DNA of 60,123 bases, taken from Candidatus Bathyarchaeota archaeon. GTDB lineage: Archaea; Thermoproteota; Bathyarchaeia; 40CM-2-53-6. Position 1 is the first letter of the stretch; every line of letters begins with the position of its first letter. Below the pieces are notes generated by a model, which saw only the letters and a list, made by a program, of their open reading frames with translations, had not been told where the DNA came from and searched no databases. This document shows, piece by piece, positions 27,539-37,185 of the stretch. The translations under genes and the position numbers were made by a program. The stretch is taken from NCBI GenBank assembly GCA_005881695.1, contig VBBT01000107.1:1-60123 (forward strand). The letters run 5' to 3'.

Positions 27539-28981
27539 ATGTCAGGCGAAATCATGCCGCTTGATCGTGGAAAGGTCTTCGCCCACATCGACAAGAACCT
27601 CCCACAACACATAGCCAAACTCCAGGAGCTCGTCCGCCAACCCTCCATCTCCCCGGAGAACAAGGGAGTGAGAGATTGCGCCAGCCTCATCCTCAGCTAT
27701 CTCACGAGTCTCGGTGCCAAAGCAAGCCTGGAGGAGACCAGCGGAAACCCAGTAGTCTACGGCAATTACGACGCAGGAGCAGACAGGACAATCGTTGTCT
27801 ACATGATGTACGATACCATGCCAGTCGACGAGCCCGGCTGGCGCGTAGACCCGCTAGCGGGAACGCTGACGGATGTTCCACCGTTCGGTCGATGCCTTGT
27901 TGCAAGAGGCGCGTTCAACACGAAGGGAGAACTGCGCGGGTTCCTGAATGCCTGCGAGTCGATCAAAGCCACAAAGCAAAAGTTCCCTGTCAATCTTCTA
28001 TTCATTGTTGAGGGAGAGGAAGAACTCGGAAGCCGCCACCTCCCCGAGTTCATTTCGAAACACGAAAAAGAGCTACAAGCAGCCAAGGCAGTCTTCTTTC
28101 CGTTCTGCTCACAAGACAGGACCGGAAAAGTGGTAATGTACCTCGGCGTCAAGGGGATCGTATACTTCGAACTCGAACTCGACGGAGCCACCTGGGGAAA
28201 AGGTCCCAAGGAGTTTGGAATACATGGAAGCAACAAGAGCTGGGTAGACAGCCCGGTCTGGAGAATGATCCAGGCACTATCCACGATGACCGGTCCTGAT
28301 GGCAACAAGGTGACCATCCAGGACTTTTACCGTCACGCCCAGGTTCCTAACAAGGAAGACCGCGAGCTCCTACCGAAGCTCGAGAAGACCTTCAATGATG
28401 CCTCCGTCAAGGAGGAGATGAAGGTCGACAGGTTCATCGGCGACACCCATGGTATTGAAGCGTTGAAGAAGTATCTTTTTGATCCCACCCTCAACATCAA
28501 CGGCATATCAGCCGGCTACACGGGACCGGAGACAAAGACTCTGCTCCCGCACAAGATTACGGTCAAGATGGATGTTCGCCTGGTTCCGAACATGAGGAAA
28601 GACGACGTAATGCCGATGATCAGAAACCATCTAGACCAGTATGGCTTCAAGGATATCCAGATACGCGTAATGGAATCGGGATACGGATCGTCGCGGACAA
28701 GCTATCAGAGCCCGCCTGCCCAAGCCGTTATCAAGTCCTACAAGGAGCTGGGAAAAGATCCGGAGCTATGGCCTACGATCGCGGGCAGCGCGCCCTTTGC
28801 AATGTTCAACAGAAAACCCCTCAACCTCCCGGTGGTGATAGGAGGGCTCGGCCACGGAGCCCTGGCGCACTCGCCGAACGAGTATATCGTCATAGACGAA
28901 CATGGGCCGACGGGTGGTTTGGCTTCGATGGAGAAATCCTTCGTTACTATTCTGGACAATTTTGGCAAGATGGCTAGCTAG
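27539..28981 (+). CDS. M20 family metallopeptidase (DapE/ArgE/carboxypeptidase-like)
   Basis: VVYMMYDTMPVDEPGWRVDPLAGTL...GRCLVARGAFNTKGELRGFLNACESI...LLFIVEGEEELGSRHLPEF...MDVRLVPNM. Confidence 0.88.
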   Translation: MSGEIMPLDRGKVFAHIDKNLPQHIAKLQELVRQPSISPENKGVRDCASLILSYLTSLGAKASLEETSGNPVVYGNYDAGADRTIVVYMMYDTMPVDEPGWRVDPLAGTLTDVPPFGRCLVARGAFNTKGELRGFLNACESIKATKQKFPVNLLFIVEGEEELGSRHLPEFISKHEKELQAAKAVFFPFCSQDRTGKVVMYLGVKGIVYFELELDGATWGKGPKEFGIHGSNKSWVDSPVWRMIQALSTMTGPDGNKVTIQDFYRHAQVPNKEDRELLPKLEKTFNDASVKEEMKVDRFIGDTHGIEALKKYLFDPTLNINGISAGYTGPETKTLLPHKITVKMDVRLVPNMRKDDVMPMIRNHLDQYGFKDIQIRVMESGYGSSRTSYQSPPAQAVIKSYKELGKDPELWPTIAGSAPFAMFNRKPLNLPVVIGGLGHGALAHSPNEYIVIDEHGPTGGLASMEKSFVTILDNFGKMAS

Positions 28982-29213
28982 CACATTCGTATCGTTCTTG
29001 CCAGAAGACTGCTTCCCGGGCTAATGTTTGCTCTTGAAAGGGTTGCTTATTTTTCGGCTCGAACCCGTACGCTTTCTGGACCTGTTCGTCTTTTTCTGTC
29101 GAGTCCTAATACGAAAAGTCCTTGACTGACGCGGCAACCCTATTCAATATGGTCCGCCGTTGCGACTGGTATATCTACGTTGGATCTTGGTTCTGATCTG
29201 CCGGAGTTTGTAC

Positions 29214-29411
29214 TTAGGCTAACTGCGGAGCTTGTTGATCTAATGTTGGTTTCGCTGCTGGATCTGGACCTGTTTTCGGTTCCTTCCAGGTTGAGCCGCA
29301 GACGTGACAGTTGTGAACTCTGAAGTCGTCTCGGTCGTCCCAACCAGCATAGATGCAGGGCCCGATTTGCCCACAGACAGGACAGATGTGCCTGTCTCCT
29401 TGAACAGCCAT
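29214..29411 (-). CDS. Small Zn-ribbon protein (paralogue of 41176..41355)
   Basis: MAVQGDRHICPVCGQIGPCIYAGWDDRDDFRVHNCHVCGSTWKEPK... Confidence 0.65.
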   Translation of the reverse strand: MAVQGDRHICPVCGQIGPCIYAGWDDRDDFRVHNCHVCGSTWKEPKTGPDPAAKPTLDQQAPQLA

Positions 29412-29543
29412 CAGGCCGTATACTTGTCTTCCAGCTATTTGAACAAGGAGGTCAAAGTCTCATTAGATCCCAATTCCCTACTTTGTTATCAATATCATCG
29501 GTAACCTTCTTAGCTTGAGAGATAACTGGGTGAGGAGACGAAC

Positions 29544-29939
29544 TTGGAACTAGGACCAGAAGCCGAAGAAGAAGAAATCGATGTAATATGGGACGAGAAC
29601 GGGACAGCAAGGTACAGACTACTCAAGGACCATAGAATCGTTGACTTCGATGGCCAAAACGTCGCTTGGATGGACGACGACGGATTCATCTACGATTACA
29701 ATGGACACTACAAGGCCTTCTACGAGAACGGTATTCTGCGAGATCCGGAGGGCGCCGTCATCGGACAAGGTCAAGACCCAGCAGGACCCAAACCTGTTCT
29801 CCCCAACAAGGGCCTGATTCCCGAAGCGACTAGGCCAGAGAAACCTCCTACGAAGCCCAAAGTGAAAAAGGACAAGGATTCCCCGAAGAAACCGGAAGCT
29901 TCACCTCTCTGGTCCAAGAAGATGCTCGAAGAACTATAG
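29544..29939 (+). CDS. Four-fold beta-flower-like repeat protein with basic/Pro-rich tail
   Basis: Short D/N-G-centred repeats: IDVIWDENGTARYRLLKDHRIVDFDGQNVAWMDDDGFIYDYNGHYKAFYENGILRDPEGAVIG; tail PPTKPKVKKDKDSPKKPEASPLWSKKMLEEL. Confidence 0.55.
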   Translation: MELGPEAEEEEIDVIWDENGTARYRLLKDHRIVDFDGQNVAWMDDDGFIYDYNGHYKAFYENGILRDPEGAVIGQGQDPAGPKPVLPNKGLIPEATRPEKPPTKPKVKKDKDSPKKPEASPLWSKKMLEEL

Positions 29940-30087
29940 GGCATCAGTAGGAAGAGTGGAGTCTGGCCTGCTAGGAGCCTAGATCTGGCCCCTACCTGTC
30001 CGTCCGGAGAGGTCATATTCAGGAGAAATCCGGAATTTCTCCAAGCTGTTTGGAACTGAAAGGAATCGCTTCGGGTCTCTACACAAA

Positions 30088-31371
30088 TTGACCCTGTACT
30101 ATCTTCCAATCGCTATCTTCGTAGCGGTCTACGTGCTGATAATTCTGCGAAACCTCCGATGGTTTCGCATTCCAGTCTGGACCATTATGATGGCAGGAGC
30201 TGTCGCAATGATCTTCTCAGGTGCTATCCCGCTGGGAGATGCTTACGCGTCAATTAACCTCAACGTGATTTTCTTCCTTCTTGGGATGTTTTCTGTGGTT
30301 GCTGGGATGGATCTTTCCGGTCTCCTAGAGTACCTAACGTTGAAGCTTCTACGCGTTGCCAAGTCGCCGCAGAAAGCCTTCGGTCTGGTTCTGATTGGAA
30401 TAAGCATGATGTCGGCGTTCTTGGTTAACGACACATTGGCACTTATGGCCACACCTATCATGTTGAGTGTCGCCAAGCAGCTGCGGATCAGGCCCGGAGT
30501 CTTTCTCATCACACTCGCGTTGGGAGTGACCATTGGCAGCACAATGACGGCCATTGGTAACCCGCAGAACCTTCTGATCGCACTATCAACAGGAATCCCA
30601 AACCCGATGCTGGATTTTCTTTACTATCTTGCCCCTCCGACATTAGCAGGGCTCGGAGTCACATACCTAATTCTCAGATGGTACTACAGGAAGGAATTCG
30701 CGAACTCGACACTAGCGCAACTCCAAGTTAATCCTCGAGAAGCAATCAAAGATCGAAAGCTAGCAAAGCTATCTGGCTGGGCTGCTGGAATAGTTGTGCT
30801 AGGTTTCTTCCTCGTCGGAATCGCCGAACTGTTTGGGATACAGGGAAACTTCAACCTCGGAACAATCTCTCTACTGGGCGCAACAATTGTTTTTCTAGGT
30901 AGCGGGCGACGGAGAGAGATTCTCCGATCTGTCGACTGGGGGATAATCCTCTTCTTCATCTCACTCTTCATCGTCATGCAAGCGTTCTGGGAGTCAAACG
31001 CTCTCCAGAGCCTCATGATCTACTTGCCCGTTCTCAACAGGTCGGACCCTGGACTCTCGCTTGTAACGATAATTTTGGCCAGCGCATTCTTCAGCCAACT
31101 CCTGAGCAACGTTCCATTTGTTGCAGTCTACATCAAGGCGATGCAGGCGGCAGGCTTCACCGGGGCCGATGTCAAAGCATGGATGGCTCTAGCCGGCGCC
31201 AGCACACTCGCTGGAGGTATCAGTCTCTTGGGCGCAGCGAGTAATGTCATTGTACTGGAAGAGGCTGAGAGCCGGGGGTCAGGATTTGGATTTGTTGAGT
31301 TCTCGAAAATCGGCCTTCTCGTAACCATTCCCAACCTTCTCATCCTGTACCTCTTTCTGCGAGTCCTATAG
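30088..31371 (+). CDS. ArsB/NhaD/SLC13-type ion transporter
   Basis: INLNVIFFLLGMFSVVAGMDLSGLLEYL...AFLVNDTLALMATPIMLSVAKQL...GSTMTAIGNPQNLLIAL...LSNVPFVAVYIK. Confidence 0.85.
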   Translation: MTLYYLPIAIFVAVYVLIILRNLRWFRIPVWTIMMAGAVAMIFSGAIPLGDAYASINLNVIFFLLGMFSVVAGMDLSGLLEYLTLKLLRVAKSPQKAFGLVLIGISMMSAFLVNDTLALMATPIMLSVAKQLRIRPGVFLITLALGVTIGSTMTAIGNPQNLLIALSTGIPNPMLDFLYYLAPPTLAGLGVTYLILRWYYRKEFANSTLAQLQVNPREAIKDRKLAKLSGWAAGIVVLGFFLVGIAELFGIQGNFNLGTISLLGATIVFLGSGRRREILRSVDWGIILFFISLFIVMQAFWESNALQSLMIYLPVLNRSDPGLSLVTIILASAFFSQLLSNVPFVAVYIKAMQAAGFTGADVKAWMALAGASTLAGGISLLGAASNVIVLEEAESRGSGFGFVEFSKIGLLVTIPNLLILYLFLRVL

Positions 31372-31523
31372 CTCGAAATCACACACTCTAAGACACTCAA
31401 AGATCAATCGGAAAACAGGCTCGATTTGACACCTTTCTGGCTGTTCAAATCGTTGTATCATATACCCAGCCCTCTCAAACCGGGGGATTCAACTCCAAGA
31501 AAAGGGAGAAAGGAAAAACAAGA

Positions 31524-32012
31524 ATGGATTCATCAGCCAAACGCAAAGTGGGCGCCATCGCCCTGATCGTTGCAGGAATCGGCGCTTTCCTCGTGCCCTT
31601 CCTTCTTCACAGCCCTGCGCTACAGGCCTCCAGCAACAACAATAACAACAATGGCAGAACGCCAACTAGCCCAAGTTGTACTAGTAACTGCACTCCCTCG
31701 ACAGACACCAACCCGACAACGTGCGCTTCTGACCAGACGAGCACTGACTCAAGTAGCCATAGTAACGAAGGTAAGCACCTTGCAAAGGGACATGACAAGC
31801 AGGACACGTCAATAGTGGGCAAGGCACACGGGTTCATGGCCGCTCTGGCCAAGCACACCCCGCAGCATGACGCAACTCACTCCACCAAGATCGACAACGA
31901 TACAACCAACACTCACGGGCTTCACTCTAACGGCAACAACACCAACGACGCTAATGCTTGCGCGGACAACAAAGACAACGACAACTCCGACGACCAAAGC
32001 AACGACGACTAG
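31524..32012 (+). CDS. Predicted exported low-complexity Asn/Thr/Ser/Asp-rich protein
   Basis: N-terminal hydrophobic segment (VGAIALIVAGIGAFLVPFLL), then SSNNNNNNGRTPTSPSCTSNC...DNKDNDNSDDQSNDD. Confidence 0.6.
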   Translation: MDSSAKRKVGAIALIVAGIGAFLVPFLLHSPALQASSNNNNNNGRTPTSPSCTSNCTPSTDTNPTTCASDQTSTDSSSHSNEGKHLAKGHDKQDTSIVGKAHGFMAALAKHTPQHDATHSTKIDNDTTNTHGLHSNGNNTNDANACADNKDNDNSDDQSNDD

Positions 32013-32155
32013 TGGGCCTAGAAAACACTCCTAGGCTCCCCAACTTTATTTTTCGAACTCACCAGACCCTCTTGATCTTTCAGGACCTGGTCTTCGCGAC
32101 CGGAAGGCTGTAAAGTTTAGAAACATCCTCAACCCCTCGCCTGACTCGATTGACA

Positions 32156-32632
32156 ATGGTCAACCAGGGCGAAAAAGCTCCGAACTTCACGCTCCCCGAC
32201 ACGGACCGGAAACCTCGCAGCGTTCAAGAGTTTCTGAAACCCAACGGTGCAACGCTTCTCGCGTTCTTCCCAGGAGCGTTCACGACCGTATGCACTCGTG
32301 AAATGTGCACTTTGCGGGATAGCATGCAGGAGCTGAACAAGATCAATGCCCAGGTCGTAGGAATAAGCGTCAACGATCCGTTCACGAACAAGGCTTTCGC
32401 GCAGAACAACAATCTCAACTTCCCGATTCTCAGCGATTACAACAGAGAGGTTGTGAAACTGTACAACGTGTACCATGAAAACTTTGGCAACCTGAAGGGT
32501 TACACGGTTGCGAAGAGAGCTGTCTTCATACTGGATCACAATGGAGTCGTGGTCTACAAATGGGTCACCGACGACCCGACCAAGGAACCGAACTACGACG
32601 AGCTAAAGAAAGCGGCCGCAAAAACGACATAG
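32156..32632 (+). CDS. Peroxiredoxin (AhpC/TSA, Bcp-like)
   Basis: GEKAPNFTLPDTDRKPRSVQEFLKPNGATLLAFFPGAFTTVCTREMCTLRD; PxxxTxxC catalytic motif. Confidence 0.92.
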   Translation: MVNQGEKAPNFTLPDTDRKPRSVQEFLKPNGATLLAFFPGAFTTVCTREMCTLRDSMQELNKINAQVVGISVNDPFTNKAFAQNNNLNFPILSDYNREVVKLYNVYHENFGNLKGYTVAKRAVFILDHNGVVVYKWVTDDPTKEPNYDELKKAAAKTT

Positions 32633-32673
32633 GATAATCCTTCACGACCGCCGATTCGAGTTGGCTTCTCTTA

Positions 32674-33384
32674 TCAAGCAAACGATTCTAGAATCTTCAA
32701 CGCCCTAGCAGCGTTGTCTCCGTTCTCGTCGTGGCGCAGGTAGACGTAGACAGACTCTCTTCCCCTACTCGTTTCTTTGATCCTCCCGGTCCAGTCATCA
32801 ATCATTTTTGCATCGTATGATTCTCTTCGGAGTCTGAAATATGGCGTCTTTCCAGTCACTTTGAAGACGGGTTTCATGTCCTCTGTTTCTGCGATGCAAA
32901 AGTCAGCATCGTGTTTCTCCAGAGTAGTATAGGTGGGATCGTTCAGCCAAGATTCATGTCTGAACTCGAACACTCTTTCTCCAATCTTGGAAGTGCTCGT
33001 GAGGAAGTCTTCTAGGAGTTTCAAGTCCTGTTTCGAGTAGGGTGGGAGTTGAAAGAGAATGGGACCATTCTTCTCTCCGAGAGATCTGAGTGTGATTCCG
33101 AGTCTCTCGGTAGCTTCGACCGATCCCTTCCCGAGTTTCAAGATGTGAGTAATCTGTCTCGGTGCTTTGAACGAGAACCTGAAATTATCGCCGGTCTTGC
33201 TGGCCCATGATTTTACCATTGCGAGGCTTGGAGGGGCGTAGAAGGAGCTGTTGATTTCTACGCTGTTGAGCCGTTGAGAATAATAGGATAGGAATTCTTC
33301 ACTTTTCAGGTTCTTCGGGTAGAAGTTTCCTTTCCATCCCGCGTAGCTGAACCCTGAGATGCCTACCATTGCTCTTGTCTTCAA
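32674..33384 (-). CDS. DUF72 family protein
   Basis: VGISGFSYAGWKGNFYPKNLKSEEFLSYYSQRLNSVEINSSFY...FRFSFKAPRQITH...FEFRHESW. Confidence 0.9.
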   Translation of the reverse strand: MKTRAMVGISGFSYAGWKGNFYPKNLKSEEFLSYYSQRLNSVEINSSFYAPPSLAMVKSWASKTGDNFRFSFKAPRQITHILKLGKGSVEATERLGITLRSLGEKNGPILFQLPPYSKQDLKLLEDFLTSTSKIGERVFEFRHESWLNDPTYTTLEKHDADFCIAETEDMKPVFKVTGKTPYFRLRRESYDAKMIDDWTGRIKETSRGRESVYVYLRHDENGDNAARALKILESFA

Positions 33385-33448
33385 TCCAACCTGCTCATGA
33401 GATCAAGGCCGGAAAGGTTTCTAAGGCCTTCCTCATGCGGATTCGACT

Positions 33449-34009
33449 ATGCCTACCTCACCGACAACCCTAGACTCAGTCGGTCTTCCATTGGGTGCAT
33501 CTGCGGTCGATTTTCAACTGAAAGGAATCGATGGCAAGACTCACAGTCTGAAGAGCTTGTCTGACAAGAAAGCATTAGTGGTTGTTTTCAGTTGTAATCA
33601 CTGCCCTTACGTCCAAGCCTACGAAGACCGGATGGTTCAGATTCAGAAGGATTATTCAGCGAAAGGAGTTACCCTGGTGGCGATAAACAGCAACGATGAC
33701 AGCGGCTATCCAGAAGACAGCTATCCAAACATGATCAAGAGAGCCAAGGAACGCGGATTCAACTTTCCATACCTGAGAGATGATACGCAGGAGATCGCCA
33801 AGAAATATGGCGCAATTTGTACGCCCCACGTTTTCGCGTTTGACCAGCAACGTCGGCTTCAGTACAAGGGTAGAATCGACGATAATCGAAACCCTGAGTC
33901 AGTGAAAACCAAAGATCTGAGAGACGCTTTGGACGCGATCCTCGCAGGTCACAAGCCTTCTGTCCAAGATACAAGACCCTTCGGTTGCTCAGTTAAGTGG
34001 AAGAACTAA
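33449..34009 (+). CDS. Thioredoxin-family peroxiredoxin-like protein
   Basis: FSCNHCPYVQAYEDRMVQIQKDYSAKGVTLVAINSNDD...YGAICTPHVFAFDQQRRLQYKGRIDDN. Confidence 0.88.
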   Translation: MPTSPTTLDSVGLPLGASAVDFQLKGIDGKTHSLKSLSDKKALVVVFSCNHCPYVQAYEDRMVQIQKDYSAKGVTLVAINSNDDSGYPEDSYPNMIKRAKERGFNFPYLRDDTQEIAKKYGAICTPHVFAFDQQRRLQYKGRIDDNRNPESVKTKDLRDALDAILAGHKPSVQDTRPFGCSVKWKN

Positions 34010-34078
34010 ACCGTCGTAGGATTACGGTTCTGTGTTTTGGCCTTTAATATCACCGCCATACTCCAGTAGGATGATAGT

Positions 34079-34381
34079 ATGGGTAAGCGAAAGGTCCTCA
34101 GCGAGGCCAACCTCAGCGAGATGCTCACACCTGGTCCAGGCCAGCTTTACGGGACCGTCAAAAATCTCCTTGGCTACGACAGAGTACTGGTCGAGTGCGC
34201 TGACGGCGTCACCCGGGTGTGTCGAATTCGGGGAAAAATGAAACGCCGCGTTTGGATCAAGATGGGCGATACGGTACTAGTCGCTCCTTGGGACTTCCAG
34301 CCAGAGCGCGGTGACATTATGTTCCGGTACACTCAGGGACAGGTTGAATCCTTGCGAAGATCGGGCCAGCTCAAAGTCTAG
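34079..34381 (+). CDS. eif1a: Translation initiation factor aIF1A
   Basis: LYGTVKNLLGYDRVLVECADGVTRVCRIRGKMKRRVWIKMGDTVLVAPWDFQPERGDIMFRYTQGQVESLRRSG; S1-like OB fold. Confidence 0.92.
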   Translation: MGKRKVLSEANLSEMLTPGPGQLYGTVKNLLGYDRVLVECADGVTRVCRIRGKMKRRVWIKMGDTVLVAPWDFQPERGDIMFRYTQGQVESLRRSGQLKV

Positions 34382-34553
34382 CAATAAACCAAGGCCTCAC
34401 GAATCCCTTACCTCTGAGCACTCCTAGCTGGGATTCGTCAAATCCTGGGAAAAGAAATCCTGACGATAAGAAACCGGGAAAAATTTGAGGGGAGCACAAC
34501 ACGGAAGTTTACTGGAGTGTTTGTCTCTTTCAGAGGAAAGATGGTTGAGCGAG

Positions 34554-34868
34554 CTACATTCCGTGTTTGTCTTTGGTGTGCTGGTTCAAAGCCGCTTCAG
34601 AGTTGAACTTAGCGCCGCACTTCGCACAGGCGAACTGTCCAGCACTTGTGGTAGCACCTACACTGACCGTCTTCATCATAGCGCCTCCAGCAGCGATAAT
34701 AGCGCCTAAGACCGCCAGTCCAATGCCTCCGAGCTGAATTGTATGGTGTATGTTCATGGAGTAAAGGTAGCCCCAGGTTCCGAGACCTGCAACGAGTACT
34801 ACCACTCCCAGTACGAGTATTGGCATTTTCATTTTTCGATCAGAAGGATTCGGGTTAATGTTTCCCAT
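34554..34868 (-). CDS. Two-TM protein with C-terminal C2H2-type zinc finger
   Basis: TM segments (MPILVLGVVVLVAGLGTWGYL; LGGIGLAVLGAIIAAGG) and FACAKCGAKFNSEAALNQHTKDKHGM. Confidence 0.7.
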   Translation of the reverse strand: MGNINPNPSDRKMKMPILVLGVVVLVAGLGTWGYLYSMNIHHTIQLGGIGLAVLGAIIAAGGAMMKTVSVGATTSAGQFACAKCGAKFNSEAALNQHTKDKHGM

Positions 34869-35070
34869 TTAAGCCATATTAAACGAGGAATTGAGAACGA
34901 TAGGACCAGCCTCGCTTCTTTGGATGTCCCTGTTAGCGCAAGAAAGCCGCCTTCTGATGAATCAGAGTTTACTTTTCGTACAATGAATCAGTAAAAAATG
35001 GTTCCGAAGGAGTAATCTGCCGGGAATCGGTCTTTTCTGGCTGAAAAGTTCGTAAATCACTGTCCAAGTC

Positions 35071-35580
35071 TTGAACAAAAACAGGTTTTCATACCCGATT
35101 CTGACTCGCGCCCGACTTCGAAGAAAAATGGCAACAGAAACGTATAGGCATGCAATGACCACAGCCTTCAAGAACTGGCACAGCCTCGCCGTTGGCGCTG
35201 TACTACTCGCTTTCAGCGTCTTCCTCACCTCCACTGCATTCACCTCTCTCAAAACGGCTCAGACGGCTCTCCAAGGATGGGCGATGCTTGTCATCGCAGG
35301 ATACGCATTCGTATCTGCAATATTCCTCGGCGCATCACCACTATCGGAGAACAGTACCCTGACAGAGAGCTTCCCTGGCGTCTTCGACCACTTCAAGAGC
35401 TTCATAGTAGGTGGACTATTCTACGCTATCGGTAACTTTCTAGTGACGGTCGAAGCAGCCAGCCTCGGAGCACCAGAGCAAGTGTTGGCTCTTGCGGCAG
35501 CCCTCATTGTAGGGGGAGCCCTGACACTTGTCGCTGTGCTCGTGGCCGTAGCCGCAGCCTTCGTAAGGCCAAGAAAGTAG
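35071..35580 (+). CDS. Integral membrane protein
   Basis: 169 aa with four hydrophobic helices. Confidence 0.6.
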   Translation: MNKNRFSYPILTRARLRRKMATETYRHAMTTAFKNWHSLAVGAVLLAFSVFLTSTAFTSLKTAQTALQGWAMLVIAGYAFVSAIFLGASPLSENSTLTESFPGVFDHFKSFIVGGLFYAIGNFLVTVEAASLGAPEQVLALAAALIVGGALTLVAVLVAVAAAFVRPRK

Positions 35581-35704
35581 ACCAGGGAAGAAAGATGACT
35601 ATGAACATCCCCTTTTTTTGGAGATTAGATCCGTATGGAGACGAGTCGTATCATCAAGGCTTAACTAATATCACGCTTGATGAAGGAGCCGGCGAAACAG
35701 ACCG

Positions 35705-35968
35705 ATGCCTATTGAGAAAAAGCAGCTTTCCAAGAAAGACGTTCAGAAGTTCGATCCGAGTCCTCTCTATCTCTACACAGCGAAGGACGCACTGAACCGA
35801 GTCACTGTACTGAAAGAAGCGAATAGGGACGCATACCTCATAGCCGGCCGATACTCAGGCAACGACAGCGAGAACCGTCTCTACACACCCCTCAACGAGG
35901 AAGAGAGCAAAGAGATCGAGAAACTGGTCCGAATCGGCAGAAAGGACGCGACGATCAGCTTCCTTTGA
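35705..35968 (+). CDS. Hypothetical protein
   Basis: 87 aa, MPIEKKQLSKKDVQKFDPSPLYLYTAKDALNRVTVLKEANRDAYLIAGRY. Confidence 0.5.
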   Translation: MPIEKKQLSKKDVQKFDPSPLYLYTAKDALNRVTVLKEANRDAYLIAGRYSGNDSENRLYTPLNEEESKEIEKLVRIGRKDATISFL

Positions 35969-36013
35969 CCCTCGGCATAGATATTTCCACACGACGAAGC
36001 GGTTCGGAATAAC

Positions 36014-36391
36014 ATGACCCCTCTCGAAGAACTCTCCCTGCTTGTCTCCGAAAAAGGCCGTCGGATACTAGTCGCGCAAAGCCCGGTTGACCTGAAAACC
36101 CTTCAAGGAGAAAACTCCGTCTATATTCTCCAACTACCTGAGGACTCTCACGCTGCCGGAGGTCGAGCCGGCGGATTTGGAGAAAGACGTGTCGAGAAAA
36201 TCTACTGCTTTCACTACCAAAACGGGACCTGCCGCAAGCTCTTCGAAGTTGAATCTCCTGAGAAGTTGGAGAGATTCGAGCTCCCCTACCATGCTGCAGG
36301 CACGCCGGTAATTCTTCCCGACGGTTCTGAAAGAGTCATTTCAGGAGTAATTGACCCAGACTTCGTCGAATCCTACAAGCAAGTAGCATAG
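36014..36391 (+). CDS. Hypothetical protein
   Basis: 125 aa coherent ORF. Confidence 0.5.
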   Translation: MTPLEELSLLVSEKGRRILVAQSPVDLKTLQGENSVYILQLPEDSHAAGGRAGGFGERRVEKIYCFHYQNGTCRKLFEVESPEKLERFELPYHAAGTPVILPDGSERVISGVIDPDFVESYKQVA

Positions 36392-36415
36392 ACTTTCTGC
36401 CTTGGATAAATATCG

Positions 36416-37141
36416 CTACAGATGCGCGGTTCCCTCGGCTTTCGACAACATGATGTAAATCGTAGACTGCGTCGACGGACGGGTCAGTCTCTTCTCTAAC
36501 GCCGCCTTCTCCTCCGGAAGCAAGTCTCGGGCAACGTAGATGTCGATTATCTGATGCTCCAGTTCGGCAAGCTGTTTCAGGCGGATTTCTAAGTAGCCAA
36601 CAGCGGAACGAAAGAAGTTGTCCGAAAGTTCTGGAAGCTCGACATCTACGAGTGTAGTCGGGTCAGCTCTAGAGCGAAGCATCTCATAGAGTTCAGGAAC
36701 AGCAGGTATTTCGATCTTCAAGTGCTCGTGGTGAAATTCCTCGAGGTCGAAGTTCATTCGTCCCCATTTCCGTCGATTCCATAGTCTCTGGTGATCATCG
36801 GGCGAGAGGCCGCTGCCAAAATCCGCATACTCCAGTGTCACGTTCGAGTTTTCTAGGTACTCTGAACGAACGACTCTTCCGCGATGAATGTACTTGGCGG
36901 TCCCGGCAATGTCAGGCGATTTCCCAACGTTATCAGAGGGTGAAATATCGTCTGTTATCTGATAGATTGCAACCTGGTTGCTAGCGAGATGTGGCGATAT
37001 GAGAAATCGTCGGACAGCGTTCTTCTGGTCTTCGAAGATTGCGGGGTCGGCGAAGAGACGTTTGAATCGAAGCCGGACCCTGTAGAAATCAGATTCAACC
37101 ACCACGTTTCCATCAGCTAAACGGTGTATCTTGGAAAACAA
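36416..37141 (-). CDS. Hypothetical protein
   Basis: 241 aa ORF, coherent charged/hydrophobic pattern. Confidence 0.55.
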   Translation of the reverse strand: MFSKIHRLADGNVVVESDFYRVRLRFKRLFADPAIFEDQKNAVRRFLISPHLASNQVAIYQITDDISPSDNVGKSPDIAGTAKYIHRGRVVRSEYLENSNVTLEYADFGSGLSPDDHQRLWNRRKWGRMNFDLEEFHHEHLKIEIPAVPELYEMLRSRADPTTLVDVELPELSDNFFRSAVGYLEIRLKQLAELEHQIIDIYVARDLLPEEKAALEKRLTRPSTQSTIYIMLSKAEGTAHL

Positions 37142-37185
37142 TGTACGCTGCGCATTCTTTAACTGATTCCAGCGGTACGATTTAG

